From Leptospira hartskeerlii (GTDB lineage: Bacteria; Spirochaetota; Leptospiria; Leptospirales; Leptospiraceae): 64,000 nucleotides of DNA. Numbering within the stretch: the first letter of the stretch is position 1; every line of letters starts with the position of its first letter. The translations under genes and the position numbers were made by a program. This document shows positions 36,174 through 44,707 of this stretch, piece after piece. The notes beneath the pieces were generated by a model. It searched no databases, was not told the DNA's origin, and saw only the letters and a program-made list of their open reading frames with translations. Where the stretch lies: positions 1 through 64,000 of the forward strand of contig NZ_NPDL01000011.1 of the NCBI RefSeq assembly GCF_002811475.1, written 5' to 3'.

Positions 36174-37271
36174 ATGCGATTCCAGCCCGCTTTAGACAAA
36201 ATCCCGGCTTACGAGGCCGGCAAACCGATAGAACTAGTCGTACGTGAATACGGAATTTCTCCGGAGAAGGTCCTTAAACTTGCCTCCAACGAGAATCCGT
36301 ATGGTGTATCCCCTAAGGTTTCCGAGGTCATAAAGGAAGCTGTATATAAGATGCCCTTGTATCCGGACGATTCCTATAAGGCTCTAAAGGATGCACTTGC
36401 AAAGACCCACGGAGTAGATGCAAAAAACGTAATACAAGGGAACGGAAGTGATCAGATATTCGATTTTGCAACCAGATCCATTTTAAGCCCGGGAGATAAA
36501 ATCCTTCAAAACGGTAAAACATTCTCCATGTATTCTATTTACGCAGGACAGTGTGGCGCTGAAACAATCCAAACAAATTCCGAACTTCACGATCTGGACC
36601 AATTTCTGGATCTATACAAAAAACATTCCCCTAAGATCATATTCATCTGCACTCCTTGTAATCCGATAGGAGATGCTTTGGATCAGTCGGATGTATATAC
36701 TTTTCTCCAAAAAATTTCTCCAGACACAATGATTGTATTGGATGCGGCCTATATGGAGTTCGGAAAAACCAGGGATCCTAAAAAAGAAGTCCAAGCCAGC
36801 GATATAATTTCAAAATTTCCTAATGTATTGTACACCAATACATTCTCCAAAATTTACGGATTAGGCGGGATGAGGATAGGGTACGGAATCGCTTCTGAAG
36901 AAATGATCCGGGCATTCTACAAATTAAGACCTCCATTCAATGTTTCGCAACTTTCTCAGTTAGCAGCGGCAACTGCGTTAAGCGACAGAGAATTTGTGGA
37001 GAATTATCTAAAATCAAACTTAAAAGAAATGATCCGTTACGAAGAATTCGCAAAGAAGAAGGGGCTCTTTTACTTCGAATCCTATGCTAACTTTATCACG
37101 ATCAAATTGGATCAGGCAAAATTGGATTCTACCCAAACCTTCGAAACATTGCTGAAGGAAGGGATCATCTTGAGAAATCTGAAAAGTTACGGATTGAATG
37201 CGTTGAGAATTACGATAGGAAGACCGGAGCAGAACGACCGAGTATTAGAAAGGCTTTCGGAACTTCTATAG
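36174..37271 (+). CDS. hisC: Histidinol-phosphate aminotransferase
   Basis: The 365-residue fold-type I PLP enzyme shows the HisC pattern: ASNENPYG (38-44), GNGSDQIFD (89-97), Asp190-x-x-Tyr193 in VLDAAYMEF, and the PLP lysine Lys226 in NTFSKIYGLGGMRIGY. It converts imidazole acetol phosphate and glutamate to histidinol phosphate in histidine synthesis. No other his gene is nearby. It lies 22 bases after the cyclase-peroxidase gene and is probably on the same transcript. Confidence 0.92.
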   Translation: MRFQPALDKIPAYEAGKPIELVVREYGISPEKVLKLASNENPYGVSPKVSEVIKEAVYKMPLYPDDSYKALKDALAKTHGVDAKNVIQGNGSDQIFDFATRSILSPGDKILQNGKTFSMYSIYAGQCGAETIQTNSELHDLDQFLDLYKKHSPKIIFICTPCNPIGDALDQSDVYTFLQKISPDTMIVLDAAYMEFGKTRDPKKEVQASDIISKFPNVLYTNTFSKIYGLGGMRIGYGIASEEMIRAFYKLRPPFNVSQLSQLAAATALSDREFVENYLKSNLKEMIRYEEFAKKKGLFYFESYANFITIKLDQAKLDSTQTFETLLKEGIILRNLKSYGLNALRITIGRPEQNDRVLERLSELL

Positions 37272-37327
37272 TCGGCATGGTTTTAATTAACAGACTAAGT
37301 TTTTGAGCGGACTATAAAGTTCCCGAT

Positions 37328-37498
37328 CTATTTTTCGTATAAGTCCGGTCTTAGTCGGACCACTTTTTCGTTTCTGCTTTCTGCCTTTTTAGAGGAGAAA
37401 TTCACAGCTTCTGAGCGTGCAAATTCCTTTCTGACTTGGATCGGCCCAGCGGATTGGAATTGGCTCTTTTCGTTTTTCTCTCTTTCGGATTGAAACAT
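37328..37498 (-). CDS. Small 56-residue protein with perfect Shine-Dalgarno
   Basis: A 57-codon frame starts at an ATG (37496-37498), 6 bases after an AGGAGG site within AAAAAGGAGG, the strongest ribosome-binding site in the window. The protein is highly charged (MFQSEREKNEKSQ, ending RLRPDLYEK), without membrane segments or cysteines. I do not recognise it. Upstream on the same strand is a short palindrome (GTTTCG / CGAAAC, 37551-37565). It is convergent with hisC. The ribosome-binding site makes it likely real, though no homolog can be named. Confidence 0.6.
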   Translation of the reverse strand: MFQSEREKNEKSQFQSAGPIQVRKEFARSEAVNFSSKKAESRNEKVVRLRPDLYEK

Positions 37499-37739
37499 TC
37501 GAAACCTCCTTTTTCGTCTTGGAAGGGTAAGACCCGCGTTTCCCTATTTAGTTTCGTCCCGAAACAGCGAATTCCTTACCGTATTATGTCAAAATTTTTT
37601 AGTTCTTAATCAGCATACTCCTTATCTACAACAACCGGATGTCTAGAATATTACAGAAAGATATTTCTTTTAAAGCGGAGGTAGGAACTCCTTTCCGAAA
37701 ATCCGCAACGGGACTTTCGAAAAGGAACCTAAGTTTAGA

Positions 37740-38186
37740 TCAAGCTGCTACAGAAGAGCCGGATTTTTGGGACAACACCCCTACTCCGGATAACGTATCT
37801 TTCACTGGGCAAATCCGATCTATATGAGCAAGTAAAGAATCCACATTTTCTTTAGGAGAATCTGTTTGGATATCTACTCTATAACGGATTTGAGAAAATC
37901 CGGGACGCACAGGTGCTATTTCCTGGAATCCGTCCAGATCCAGATCTCCTTCTACAAATACATGGAAATCCTTTAATTCTACCTTGTGTGCAGGGGCATA
38001 AAGAGAAACCAAAACTCCTACGCAACTTGCAAGTCCACCTAATACGAGTTCGACGGGATTCGGTCCTTGATCGGTCCCACCTAAAATTTCAGGTTCATCC
38101 ACCACCCATTTATGATTCCTGGATTGCAGGTTTAATTTCAAACCTCCCGCCCAAGAAGCCTTACTTTCGAATACGGTATTTGCCAT
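37740..38186 (-). CDS. OsmC family peroxiredoxin-like protein
   Basis: The 148-residue protein matches the OsmC/Ohr fold: TDQGPNPVELVLGGLASCVGV with the first redox Cys, and DRICPVKDTL with the second. These two cysteines reduce organic hydroperoxides in the cytoplasm. The ribosome-binding site is GGGAGG. It ends near an unsupported frame on the other strand and is divided by 128 bases from the ArsR-led operon, which is on the same strand and ends upstream of it. Confidence 0.9.
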   Translation of the reverse strand: MANTVFESKASWAGGLKLNLQSRNHKWVVDEPEILGGTDQGPNPVELVLGGLASCVGVLVSLYAPAHKVELKDFHVFVEGDLDLDGFQEIAPVRPGFSQIRYRVDIQTDSPKENVDSLLAHIDRICPVKDTLSGVGVLSQKSGSSVAA

Positions 38187-38314
38187 ATCTTCCTCCCGAA
38201 GTTGAAATCATTCAGGATTCCTTGCTTAGAGATGGGAAGAATTTAATATGCTATTGCGGATATTTTAGATGCTTTATTGAACAAAAGAATGTACTTTTGC
38301 CCAATCGCTTAGTC

Positions 38315-38773
38315 TCACATTTTTTCGCCGGGCAGCTCGCTAGCCTGTTTGATCCAAGAAGAAAGTTGGGCCTCGTCTATCTTTTCATTCTCTTTGATGT
38401 CGAAGTAACGAACTTCTTTTTGTTTGGATTCACCAGGAGGAAGCGGTCTCAAATGACTTCCGCGAAAGAAAGCAACCTTGACGTATTTACTGAACACATG
38501 AATTCCTAAGAACCAACCATCTCCTTCTATTCCGTATAAAGGAGAATTCCATTTTACTGCCTTGTACACAAAAGGCACTGTGCGGACTATGATTTCGTCA
38601 AGTTTACGACCGACATCTTTTTTCCAACCAGGCATGGCGGAGATGTATTCTTGGACCGGACCATCTCCGTAACCTTTTGCGATCTGGGGATTGCCGCCTG
38701 AAAGAAGTGCCGGTTTCCTTTTGACGGCGGGTTTTGCTTTTATCTTCTTCGCCGAAGCCTTCTTCTTAATCAT
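38315..38773 (-). CDS. DUF1801 domain protein
   Basis: A Lys/Ala-rich N-terminus (KKKASAKKIKAKPAVKRK) precedes a DUF1801 domain of about 115 residues (VQEYISAMPGWKKDVGRKLD, then KAVKWNSPLYG, FFRGSHLRPLPPG). The fold is YdhG-like and its biochemical function is unknown. The start overlaps the preceding gene by 8 bases. It is the last gene of the ArsR-led operon. Confidence 0.88.
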   Translation of the reverse strand: MIKKKASAKKIKAKPAVKRKPALLSGGNPQIAKGYGDGPVQEYISAMPGWKKDVGRKLDEIIVRTVPFVYKAVKWNSPLYGIEGDGWFLGIHVFSKYVKVAFFRGSHLRPLPPGESKQKEVRYFDIKENEKIDEAQLSSWIKQASELPGEKM

Positions 38774-39344
38774 CTAATCCCTTTCCTTTCAGAATATGAG
38801 GGATATATTTTTCAATCCGAGCCTCTCTAGTCTTCGATTGTTTTGCGGAAGAAAAATGAAGAAGGTAACCTCTTTGTCTACCCGGAGTCAAAGAATCAAA
38901 AGCGGATCTTAGATTTGGAGATTCCTCTAACTTGCTTAAAAATTCTTCCGGCATATCAAACTCTTTTGTCTTTTTGAAATTTACTTTCTGGCCGGACTTT
39001 TCGACTTCGATCGCGTTTTTGATATATGATTTTAAAGAAGTTTTGAGTCTGTCGATTTCCTTAATATTCGTAAATCGGATCTGACGAGCAGACTGTACAT
39101 TCTTAGTTTGCTGTATCAGAATTCCTTTTGGGTCCTTTAATAAAGCGCCTTTGAAAAACAAAAAAGCACAATATTCTTTGAATCCATGTATCAAAACTAT
39201 ATTATTGTTTTGAGATGTATAGCAAGGTTGACCCCATTTTAATTCTTCTGTAAGTCCCGAGGCTAAAGCAATTTTACGCAATGCCTCATATTCTTCCTTC
39301 CATTGTTTGGCCTTATTAAAAAAGAAATCAACCTTAGGATTCAT
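38766..39344 (-). CDS. YdeI/DUF1801-type protein with OmdA-like C-terminus
   Basis: The 192-residue protein has a DUF1801-like N-terminal domain (KWGQPCYTSQNNNIVLIHGF, FFKGALLKDPKG). The C-terminal OmdA segment (LRSAFDSLTPGRQRGYLLHF) and SAKQSKTREARIEKYIP block are typical of the YdeI family. Members bind or respond to small molecules or peptides in ways not well understood. It overlaps the next gene by 8 bases and follows the DoxX gene by 5 bases. Confidence 0.88.
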   Translation of the reverse strand: MNPKVDFFFNKAKQWKEEYEALRKIALASGLTEELKWGQPCYTSQNNNIVLIHGFKEYCAFLFFKGALLKDPKGILIQQTKNVQSARQIRFTNIKEIDRLKTSLKSYIKNAIEVEKSGQKVNFKKTKEFDMPEEFLSKLEESPNLRSAFDSLTPGRQRGYLLHFSSAKQSKTREARIEKYIPHILKGKGLDD

Positions 39345-39349
39345 TTAGA

Positions 39350-39718
39350 TTACCCTTGTAATTTTCGATCAGCCGGTCTGAAATACCAGGATACTACTGT
39401 AAGCACCAGTAATAATAGAGGTCCGAAATATTCTTTTGCCCCATCTCCGGCTGCAAAATGAGAGAATGCTGCTCCGGACATTGTAAAGAAAAATCCCGCG
39501 TACGCCCATTCCTTTATCAAAGGATATTTAGGAACGAGCACTGCAATCACTCCTAACAATTTCCAAACACCTAATATGATTAGTAAATAAGCAGGGTAAC
39601 CTAAATGTGCAAACATATCTACTTCTTCTTTCATTTGGATCAACTGTACGATCCCAGTCGATACCATACCTAAGGAAAGCCAAGCTGTAGCGATCCAATA
39701 TATAATCTTATTTCTCAT
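39350..39718 (-). CDS. DoxX-like membrane protein
   Basis: Four hydrophobic helices (about residues 5-26, 42-62, 69-88 and 96-116) with the DoxX_2 pattern AYLLIILGVWKLLGVIAVLV are present. DoxX-like proteins are small quinone-associated or stress-linked membrane proteins. I use the ATG at 39718 preceded by GGAT; a TTG two codons upstream is possible. It is co-transcribed with an AHSA1 gene and an ArsR regulator, a combination seen in many bacteria. Confidence 0.85.
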   Translation of the reverse strand: MRNKIIYWIATAWLSLGMVSTGIVQLIQMKEEVDMFAHLGYPAYLLIILGVWKLLGVIAVLVPKYPLIKEWAYAGFFFTMSGAAFSHFAAGDGAKEYFGPLLLLVLTVVSWYFRPADRKLQG

Positions 39719-39728
39719 GTCCAATATC

Positions 39729-40193
39729 CTATTTTAATTTATTAGCGGCTTCTTGTAATCTATTATGAGCCATATTAATACCCTGCGCAAAAGGCAGTTT
39801 TAATAATTGATCTCTGAGCGAGACTGACTTAAATATTATATGCATTGTTAGTTTACTTTTTTCTTCTCCTAACGATTCGAATTCCAAGAACTCAAGTTGA
39901 GGCGGAAAAGGAGAATTTTCCATTTCGAAAGTGCGGGTAATCTTTTGATCCGGAACAAATTCATGGATAACACCGTTGAATCCATGTTTGTTTCCATGAG
40001 GATCTGTGGTCTCAAATTGCCAACCACCGTGCTTCTTGCCTTCTAACTTAAGCACTTTTGTCCCCATCCATTCTTCTACGATCTCCGGCTCTACATGTGC
40101 CTTAAAAAGTAGATCTATTGGAAGATCGAATTCCCTTACGATCAGCAATTCTTGTTTGCCGTCTTCTGCGTCAATTTTGGTTTTTCTTTCCAT
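39729..40193 (-). CDS. SRPBCC/AHSA1 domain protein
   Basis: The 154-residue protein is an activator-of-Hsp90-ATPase-like START-fold protein: REFDLPIDLLFKAHVEPEIVEEW near residue 20, GGWQFETTDPHG, GVIHEFVPDQKITRTFEM and a C-terminal helix with QLLKLPFAQG. Such proteins hold hydrophobic ligands. The gene follows the ArsR gene by 3 bases, the most usual AHSA1 context in bacteria. Confidence 0.9.
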   Translation of the reverse strand: MERKTKIDAEDGKQELLIVREFDLPIDLLFKAHVEPEIVEEWMGTKVLKLEGKKHGGWQFETTDPHGNKHGFNGVIHEFVPDQKITRTFEMENSPFPPQLEFLEFESLGEEKSKLTMHIIFKSVSLRDQLLKLPFAQGINMAHNRLQEAANKLK

Positions 40194-40196
40194 ATT

Positions 40197-40520
40197 CTAT
40201 TTTCTTGATTTGTATTTTTTCATTATGGATTCGAGCTTATTGAATCGATCGTCCCACATGTTCCGAAATGGTTCTATAAAGTCGGCAATTTCTTTCATCT
40301 TATTTGGATTCAATTGGTAATAAATTTCCCTACCATTTTGCTCCTGTTTTAACAATTCGCACTCTGTGAGTATTTGTAAATGTTTGGAAACAGTGGGTCT
40401 GGCCGTATCGAAATTGGAAGCGATTGCCCCCGCAGTCATTGCCTGAGAAGCTACCAACAAAAGTATTGCCCTTCTCGTAGGATCGGCTATTGCCTGGAAT
40501 ACGTCTCTTCTTAGATTCAT
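40197..40520 (-). CDS. ArsR family transcriptional regulator (autorepressor of operon)
   Basis: The 107-residue winged-helix protein has the ArsR pattern: [14 protein letters not shown], then a recognition helix in [19 protein letters not shown] and the wing [10 protein letters not shown]. No metal-binding Cys pair is visible, so it belongs to the group without the arsenic sensor site. It leads the operon AHSA1-DoxX-YdeI-DUF1801. Two near-identical palindromes lie just before its start codon. No Shine-Dalgarno is seen, so its mRNA may be leaderless. Confidence 0.92.
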   Translation of the reverse strand: MNLRRDVFQAIADPTRRAILLLVASQAMTAGAIASNFDTARPTVSKHLQILTECELLKQEQNGREIYYQLNPNKMKEIADFIEPFRNMWDDRFNKLESIMKKYKSRK

Positions 40521-40523
40521 TAT

Positions 40524-40565
40524 GTAGCCATTTAACTACAAATATAAATGTAGCCACTTAGCTAC
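40524..40565 (-). promoter_or_regulatory. Tandem ArsR operator upstream of the regulator
   Basis: Two near-identical 16-base palindromic units, GTAGCCATTTAACTAC (40524-40539) and GTAGCCACTTAGCTAC (40550-40565), lie 26 bases apart. The first begins 4 bases upstream of the start codon. The repeat placement fits binding of two ArsR dimers on the promoter and so autorepression. Confidence 0.7.
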
Positions 40566-40715
40566 GCAACAAATTTATGAAACGATTTTCGAATTTCATC
40601 GGAGAGTTCATTTGTAAATAATTTTTAAGAAAATCGGTAAAACTACCGTATTTAACTATTTTACTAAGTGTTTCTACGTATTTTATCCTTTGAAAAAACC
40701 GTTAGAATTAGCGCT

Positions 40716-42536
40716 ATGGCCCTATTTCAAATGTTATCCAACTCTCCCTCTGCAATCGTATATAACGGTTTGCTATATTGCTTTTATCGATCTTCTCTTC
40801 CCGATCAATTTTTATATTATAATATCTTCGACGGTAAACGCTGGCGCGGAGTAAAAACAGTCGGAGGACCTTCTCAAGAGGCAAGACTCTCCGGAAGCCC
40901 TAGTGCTGTCGTATTCGGAAGTAAACTTTATGTGTTTTACCAAGGTTGTAATAATGAAGGTTATATTTGGTTCAGCGTGTTCGATGGACAAAAATGGAGT
41001 GGAAACGAATACTTAGGAGGAGCTCAAACAAAATCGGGAATTACTGATAGTCCGAGCGCAGTAATATTTCAAGACAAACTTTACGTATTTCATCACGGGT
41101 TCGGTGATAACGGTCAAGTTTGGTGCAGGATCTTTAACGGAGTAAAATGGACTCCGGATACAGAGATAAAGGAGTTTCATGGGATCACGGATAGCCCGAG
41201 TGCGGTAGTATTTCAGTACGGTTTATGGATCTTTCACCAAGGAAGGGGAACAAACAGCGTAGGAAAGATCTATCTAGTCCAAAAAAATAGTACGGAATGG
41301 TTTCAGGATAAGCAACTGGAACCTTATTCCGGAATCTCGAGCAGTCCAAGTGCCGTCGTATTCCAAGATAAACTTCATGTGTTTCATCAAGGAGAAGGAC
41401 GCAACGGCCAAGTATGGCTCAGGATTTTTAATAATGGAAGATGGGAAAACGACCAACGGTTGGCTCATTGTTTGCCGATGATGAACTCCCCGTTTGCGGT
41501 GGTGTTCCAGAATAAGTTATATCTACTTCATCAAATGGCGAATCTCCTATACTTTAGTACGTTCGACGGGAAAACTTGGTCTCCCGATCAGATTGCGTTA
41601 AACAACTTCCTATCATGGACTCCTTCTCCTGAAAAATGGATGGAGGAAATCGGCGAAGATCTGAAAAATGTTCCACTCAACGAATTGATCATACCTGGAA
41701 CACATGACTCTGCCACTAGCGCAATCGATACTTACTCCGGTTTTAGCGAAGAAGTTAGTCCTCTTTTGAACGCACTCTATGCTTTACTCGGAGCCGGTGC
41801 TGTCGTAGCAAGAATCGTAGCCATCTGGGCAAAGACACAATCCGTAACGATCGGTAAGCAACTATCGTCCGGTATTCGTTATTTAGATATCCGCATCTCT
41901 AAACGGAAGGATAGAGGCGGAGAACTCTGGACCACGCACACACTTTGGAGTTGTAGATTTAGCGAGGTACTCGATGATATCGGAAACTTCGCGGCCGCTC
42001 ATCCTAAAGAAATCTTATTCTTAGAATTGGGAAATTTTCAAGGAATGCAGTCGGAAGATCATGATTGGCTTATTCAGGAATTGAAGCGCAGGTTTGGAGA
42101 AAAGTTAATCCCTTCTTCCGTCAAAGTGAATGCGACCGTAGGCAGGGTCTGGCAAATGGGGAAAAATATAATCTTCTTCTATAAACCGGCATCGGATAAG
42201 GACGATACGAATTTCTGGTCTACTGAGTTGAAAATAAGCCACTGGCCGAATGTAACAACTCTAGATAATCTCAACAGCAAACTTATCCAAGACATCCAAA
42301 ACAGGGATAAAACTAAATTTCTAGTCACACAAGCCTTACTCACAATCGGAGGTAGCGGCCCTCCTATAACGAATATCGGAGCGAGTGCCGAGGATGTGGC
42401 TAAGGAAACGAACCGGAAACTCCTAGAATGGATCCGTCTATGGCCCGCGGAAAACCTGAACATCATAGAAGTAGATTTTTTCGACAATTGCGAATTTACG
42501 AATTTAATTACGCGTATGAACGGCAGATCAACCTAA
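40716..42536 (+). CDS. Six-bladed propeller (lectin-like) - PI-PLC X domain fusion
   Basis: I use the ATG at 40716 (GTG at 40668 adds 16 residues; neither has a clear ribosome-binding site). The first 300 residues are six repeats of about 50, each with an SPSAVVF strand and a W/F-x-x-x-(F/I)-x-G-x-x-W strand, spaced 51, 51, 49, 50 and 47 residues. This matches a six-bladed propeller such as fungal fucose-binding lectins. Residues about 310-600 are a PI-PLC X domain: PGTHDSAT (His330, Asp331), LDIRI (Arg393) and TTHTL (His408), the acid-base residues of bacterial PI-PLCs. No signal peptide is visible. It would cleave phosphoinositides after binding a glycan; host or predator targets are an inference. 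Confidence 0.85.
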   Translation: MALFQMLSNSPSAIVYNGLLYCFYRSSLPDQFLYYNIFDGKRWRGVKTVGGPSQEARLSGSPSAVVFGSKLYVFYQGCNNEGYIWFSVFDGQKWSGNEYLGGAQTKSGITDSPSAVIFQDKLYVFHHGFGDNGQVWCRIFNGVKWTPDTEIKEFHGITDSPSAVVFQYGLWIFHQGRGTNSVGKIYLVQKNSTEWFQDKQLEPYSGISSSPSAVVFQDKLHVFHQGEGRNGQVWLRIFNNGRWENDQRLAHCLPMMNSPFAVVFQNKLYLLHQMANLLYFSTFDGKTWSPDQIALNNFLSWTPSPEKWMEEIGEDLKNVPLNELIIPGTHDSATSAIDTYSGFSEEVSPLLNALYALLGAGAVVARIVAIWAKTQSVTIGKQLSSGIRYLDIRISKRKDRGGELWTTHTLWSCRFSEVLDDIGNFAAAHPKEILFLELGNFQGMQSEDHDWLIQELKRRFGEKLIPSSVKVNATVGRVWQMGKNIIFFYKPASDKDDTNFWSTELKISHWPNVTTLDNLNSKLIQDIQNRDKTKFLVTQALLTIGGSGPPITNIGASAEDVAKETNRKLLEWIRLWPAENLNIIEVDFFDNCEFTNLITRMNGRST

Positions 42537-42572
42537 AACTTCGGCTCGATCCAAGGAATACAAATACATTAA

Positions 42573-43835
42573 CTATTCGTAATTCTTTCCCGAGATCTTT
42601 TTCCAGATAGAGGACAGATGTTCCCTGATCTTTCCTTCCATCCCGTTTTTGGTAGGTTTATAGAATTGAGGTGGGTTGTCGGATAGATCATCCGGGAAAT
42701 AGGAGAATGGCGTAAATCCACCGAAGTCGTGAGGATACTTATATCCTTGTCCTGCTCCTTCTTTTTTATGAGTAGAAGTAGGAGCATTTCGGAGTCGATT
42801 CGGGATCTTTAAACTTGGTCCTCTTTCTTTTACGAAAGATAATGCGGAACCTATTCCTAAATAAGACGCGTTGGATTTAGGACAAGAAGCCAAGAATGTA
42901 GTAACCTGTCCTAAGACGATCCTTCCCTCAGGCATTCCGATTGTCTCAAGAGCATGAAGTCCAGCAACTGCCAAAGGTAGTCCGTGAACAGAAGCATTTC
43001 CAATATCTTCAGAGGCCAAAATGATGAGCCTCCTTGCGATAAAGAGTGGATCTTCTCCGCCTTCCAACATCATTGCAAGGTAGAATAATGCCGCGTCCGG
43101 ATCACTTCCTCTTACTGACTTGATGAATGCGGAGATCACGTCGTAATGACTTTCTCCGCTTTGATCATATTCTATTACTCTACTTTCTAAAAATGTTTCT
43201 ATATCGGAAGCTTCTATCTGGACTCCGGAATCCATGGAAAGAACGAGACCTTCTAAATTGGAAAGAAGTTTTCTGGCATCCCCTCCTGAATAACGGACCA
43301 AAAGAGAACTTGCTTCTTTTGTAATATTCGGCTTCGGATCTAAAGATTCTATTCCCCTCGAAAGTATCTCTAAAAGATCGTTTTCACCGAGCGGCTCCAG
43401 CTTGAGCACCTGGCATCTGGATAATAGAGGTTTTGTAATTCTAAAAGATGGATTTTCAGTAGTAGCTCCGATGAGAACTATTCCGCCAGTCTCCACTCCC
43501 TTTAATAAACTATCCTGTTGAGAAGAACTGAATCTATGTATCTCATCCAAAAACAGAAGAATACTTCCTTCCTTCTCGGATCTCTCCAACAATTTTTTAA
43601 TATCCGCAACGCCTGTTGTTACTGCGTTATACTCTACAAACGGAAGTTTCCAGGTATTACCTAATATCCGAGCAATCGTAGACTTACCTGTTCCAGGAGG
43701 TCCGTATAGTAGAATGCTTAACGGTTCTTTATATTTTTGTAATTGAAGCTTTGCCTTTTCCTGTCCGATGACCTGAGCAAATGTACTAGGCCTAATCTTA
43801 TGGGGAAGAGGCGCTCTTTCAAATAGACTGCCCAA
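42573..43835 (-). CDS. rarA: Replication-associated recombination protein A (AAA ATPase, MgsA/RarA)
   Basis: RarA is an AAA+ ATPase acting at stalled replication forks and gaps. Walker A (GPPGTGKST), Walker B ([10 protein letters not shown]), sensor 1 (GATTENPSF) and the sensor 2 region ([14 protein letters not shown]) are clear, followed by the C-terminal tetramerisation region ([19 protein letters not shown]). I choose the TTG at 43835, 6 bases after a GGAAG site, because the family starts just before (S/N)LFExxPL. An upstream start at 43898 would overlap the preceding gene by 80 bases. mutL is four genes upstream on the same strand. Confidence 0.92.
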   Translation of the reverse strand: MGSLFERAPLPHKIRPSTFAQVIGQEKAKLQLQKYKEPLSILLYGPPGTGKSTIARILGNTWKLPFVEYNAVTTGVADIKKLLERSEKEGSILLFLDEIHRFSSSQQDSLLKGVETGGIVLIGATTENPSFRITKPLLSRCQVLKLEPLGENDLLEILSRGIESLDPKPNITKEASSLLVRYSGGDARKLLSNLEGLVLSMDSGVQIEASDIETFLESRVIEYDQSGESHYDVISAFIKSVRGSDPDAALFYLAMMLEGGEDPLFIARRLIILASEDIGNASVHGLPLAVAGLHALETIGMPEGRIVLGQVTTFLASCPKSNASYLGIGSALSFVKERGPSLKIPNRLRNAPTSTHKKEGAGQGYKYPHDFGGFTPFSYFPDDLSDNPPQFYKPTKNGMEGKIREHLSSIWKKISGKNYE

Positions 43836-44061
43836 GTTCTTCTTCCAATTCTCTTTGGATTTTACGTATGCAGGAACGGATTGTAGAATTGCATACATCG
43901 CAGGCGCTATGACAACATACTAAGGACTGTTCTCTGATCTTTCCATCCAATACATTCTCCACCAATTCGGAAATACGAATAGGTAAACCGAACCAATCCA
44001 AATTTTCTAAGATTAGTTCTTTTCTGGTTTTAGGAATGAGTCTCGGAGAATCGTCCTTCAT
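43819..44061 (-). CDS. Small cysteine-rich hypothetical protein
   Basis: The 80-residue protein has a helical N-terminal half and a cysteine cluster ([16 protein letters not shown]) in the middle with five cysteines and a His. This could bind a metal or form disulfides. The C-terminal helix is Arg/Glu-rich. I do not recognise a family. Its stop overlaps the proposed rarA TTG start by 17 bases, so it is probably co-translated with rarA. Confidence 0.65.
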   Translation of the reverse strand: MKDDSPRLIPKTRKELILENLDWFGLPIRISELVENVLDGKIREQSLVCCHSACDVCNSTIRSCIRKIQRELEEELGQSI

Positions 44062-44107
44062 CTAAATTTTTGTACCTTTACTTTTACTTCGCGTCAATCC
44101 GAATGTT

Positions 44108-44704
44108 TTAGATCCCGATCCATCCGCCTTTTATTAGATAGTAATATAGAATAAAACGCGGGATCCTAAAGAGTGCAGCTGTAAAAAAAAGATCAAGCCG
44201 CATCTTCATTACACCTGCTGCCACCGATGTCCAGGAATAAGGCAAGGGAGTGAGTGCTGCGAGAACCACCGCCCAGAACCCGAATCTTTTTACGTAAACT
44301 TCTAACTTCTCTTCATGATTTCGAATGAACTTGGAGAATACGGTTAACTTAGGAAGAAGGAACCTTCCTTGAGAATAAGAACATCCTCCTGCAAGTAGAG
44401 ACCCGAAAGAAGCAAAGAAGATTACCCAAAAATCAGGCATCTTCGCGGCTACTGCCAAGATCAAAAATGTATCCGGAGGAAAGAATATATGCACCGAGTC
44501 TGCAACGAATATAGAAAGCCCAACCCCCCATACGCCTGTGTAATCTAAAAAGAGTCCCGCGATCTGAGTGACTCTTTCATTAAAAAAACGAGCGAGCACT
44601 AATACGATCAATAGCAAGATCACACTTGCAATCAATGTCTGACGGACCAAAGAGGAGATTACATTCTCCGTAGAATTTTTAAGTTCTTGGGATTCGGTTT
44701 TCAA
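44108..44704 (-). CDS. DedA/VTT-family membrane protein
   Basis: The 198-residue protein has five or six hydrophobic helices and the VTT/SNARE-associated pattern: FFPPDTFLILAVAA, FASFGSLLAGGCSYSQGRF, a cytoplasmic stretch with FSKFIRNHEEKLEVYVKRFGFWAV, and ALTPLPYSWTSVAAGVMKM. DedA/VTT proteins recycle undecaprenyl phosphate or phospholipids across the inner membrane, but the substrate here is unknown. The gene starts three bases after mutL. Confidence 0.85.
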   Translation of the reverse strand: MKTESQELKNSTENVISSLVRQTLIASVILLLIVLVLARFFNERVTQIAGLFLDYTGVWGVGLSIFVADSVHIFFPPDTFLILAVAAKMPDFWVIFFASFGSLLAGGCSYSQGRFLLPKLTVFSKFIRNHEEKLEVYVKRFGFWAVVLAALTPLPYSWTSVAAGVMKMRLDLFFTAALFRIPRFILYYYLIKGGWIGI

Positions 44705-44707
44705 ATT

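Noticed and set aside
37639..37827. 62-residue plus-strand frame before and across the end of the OsmC gene
   Set aside because: It has no clear ribosome-binding site and nearly half of it is antisense to the well-supported OsmC coding region.
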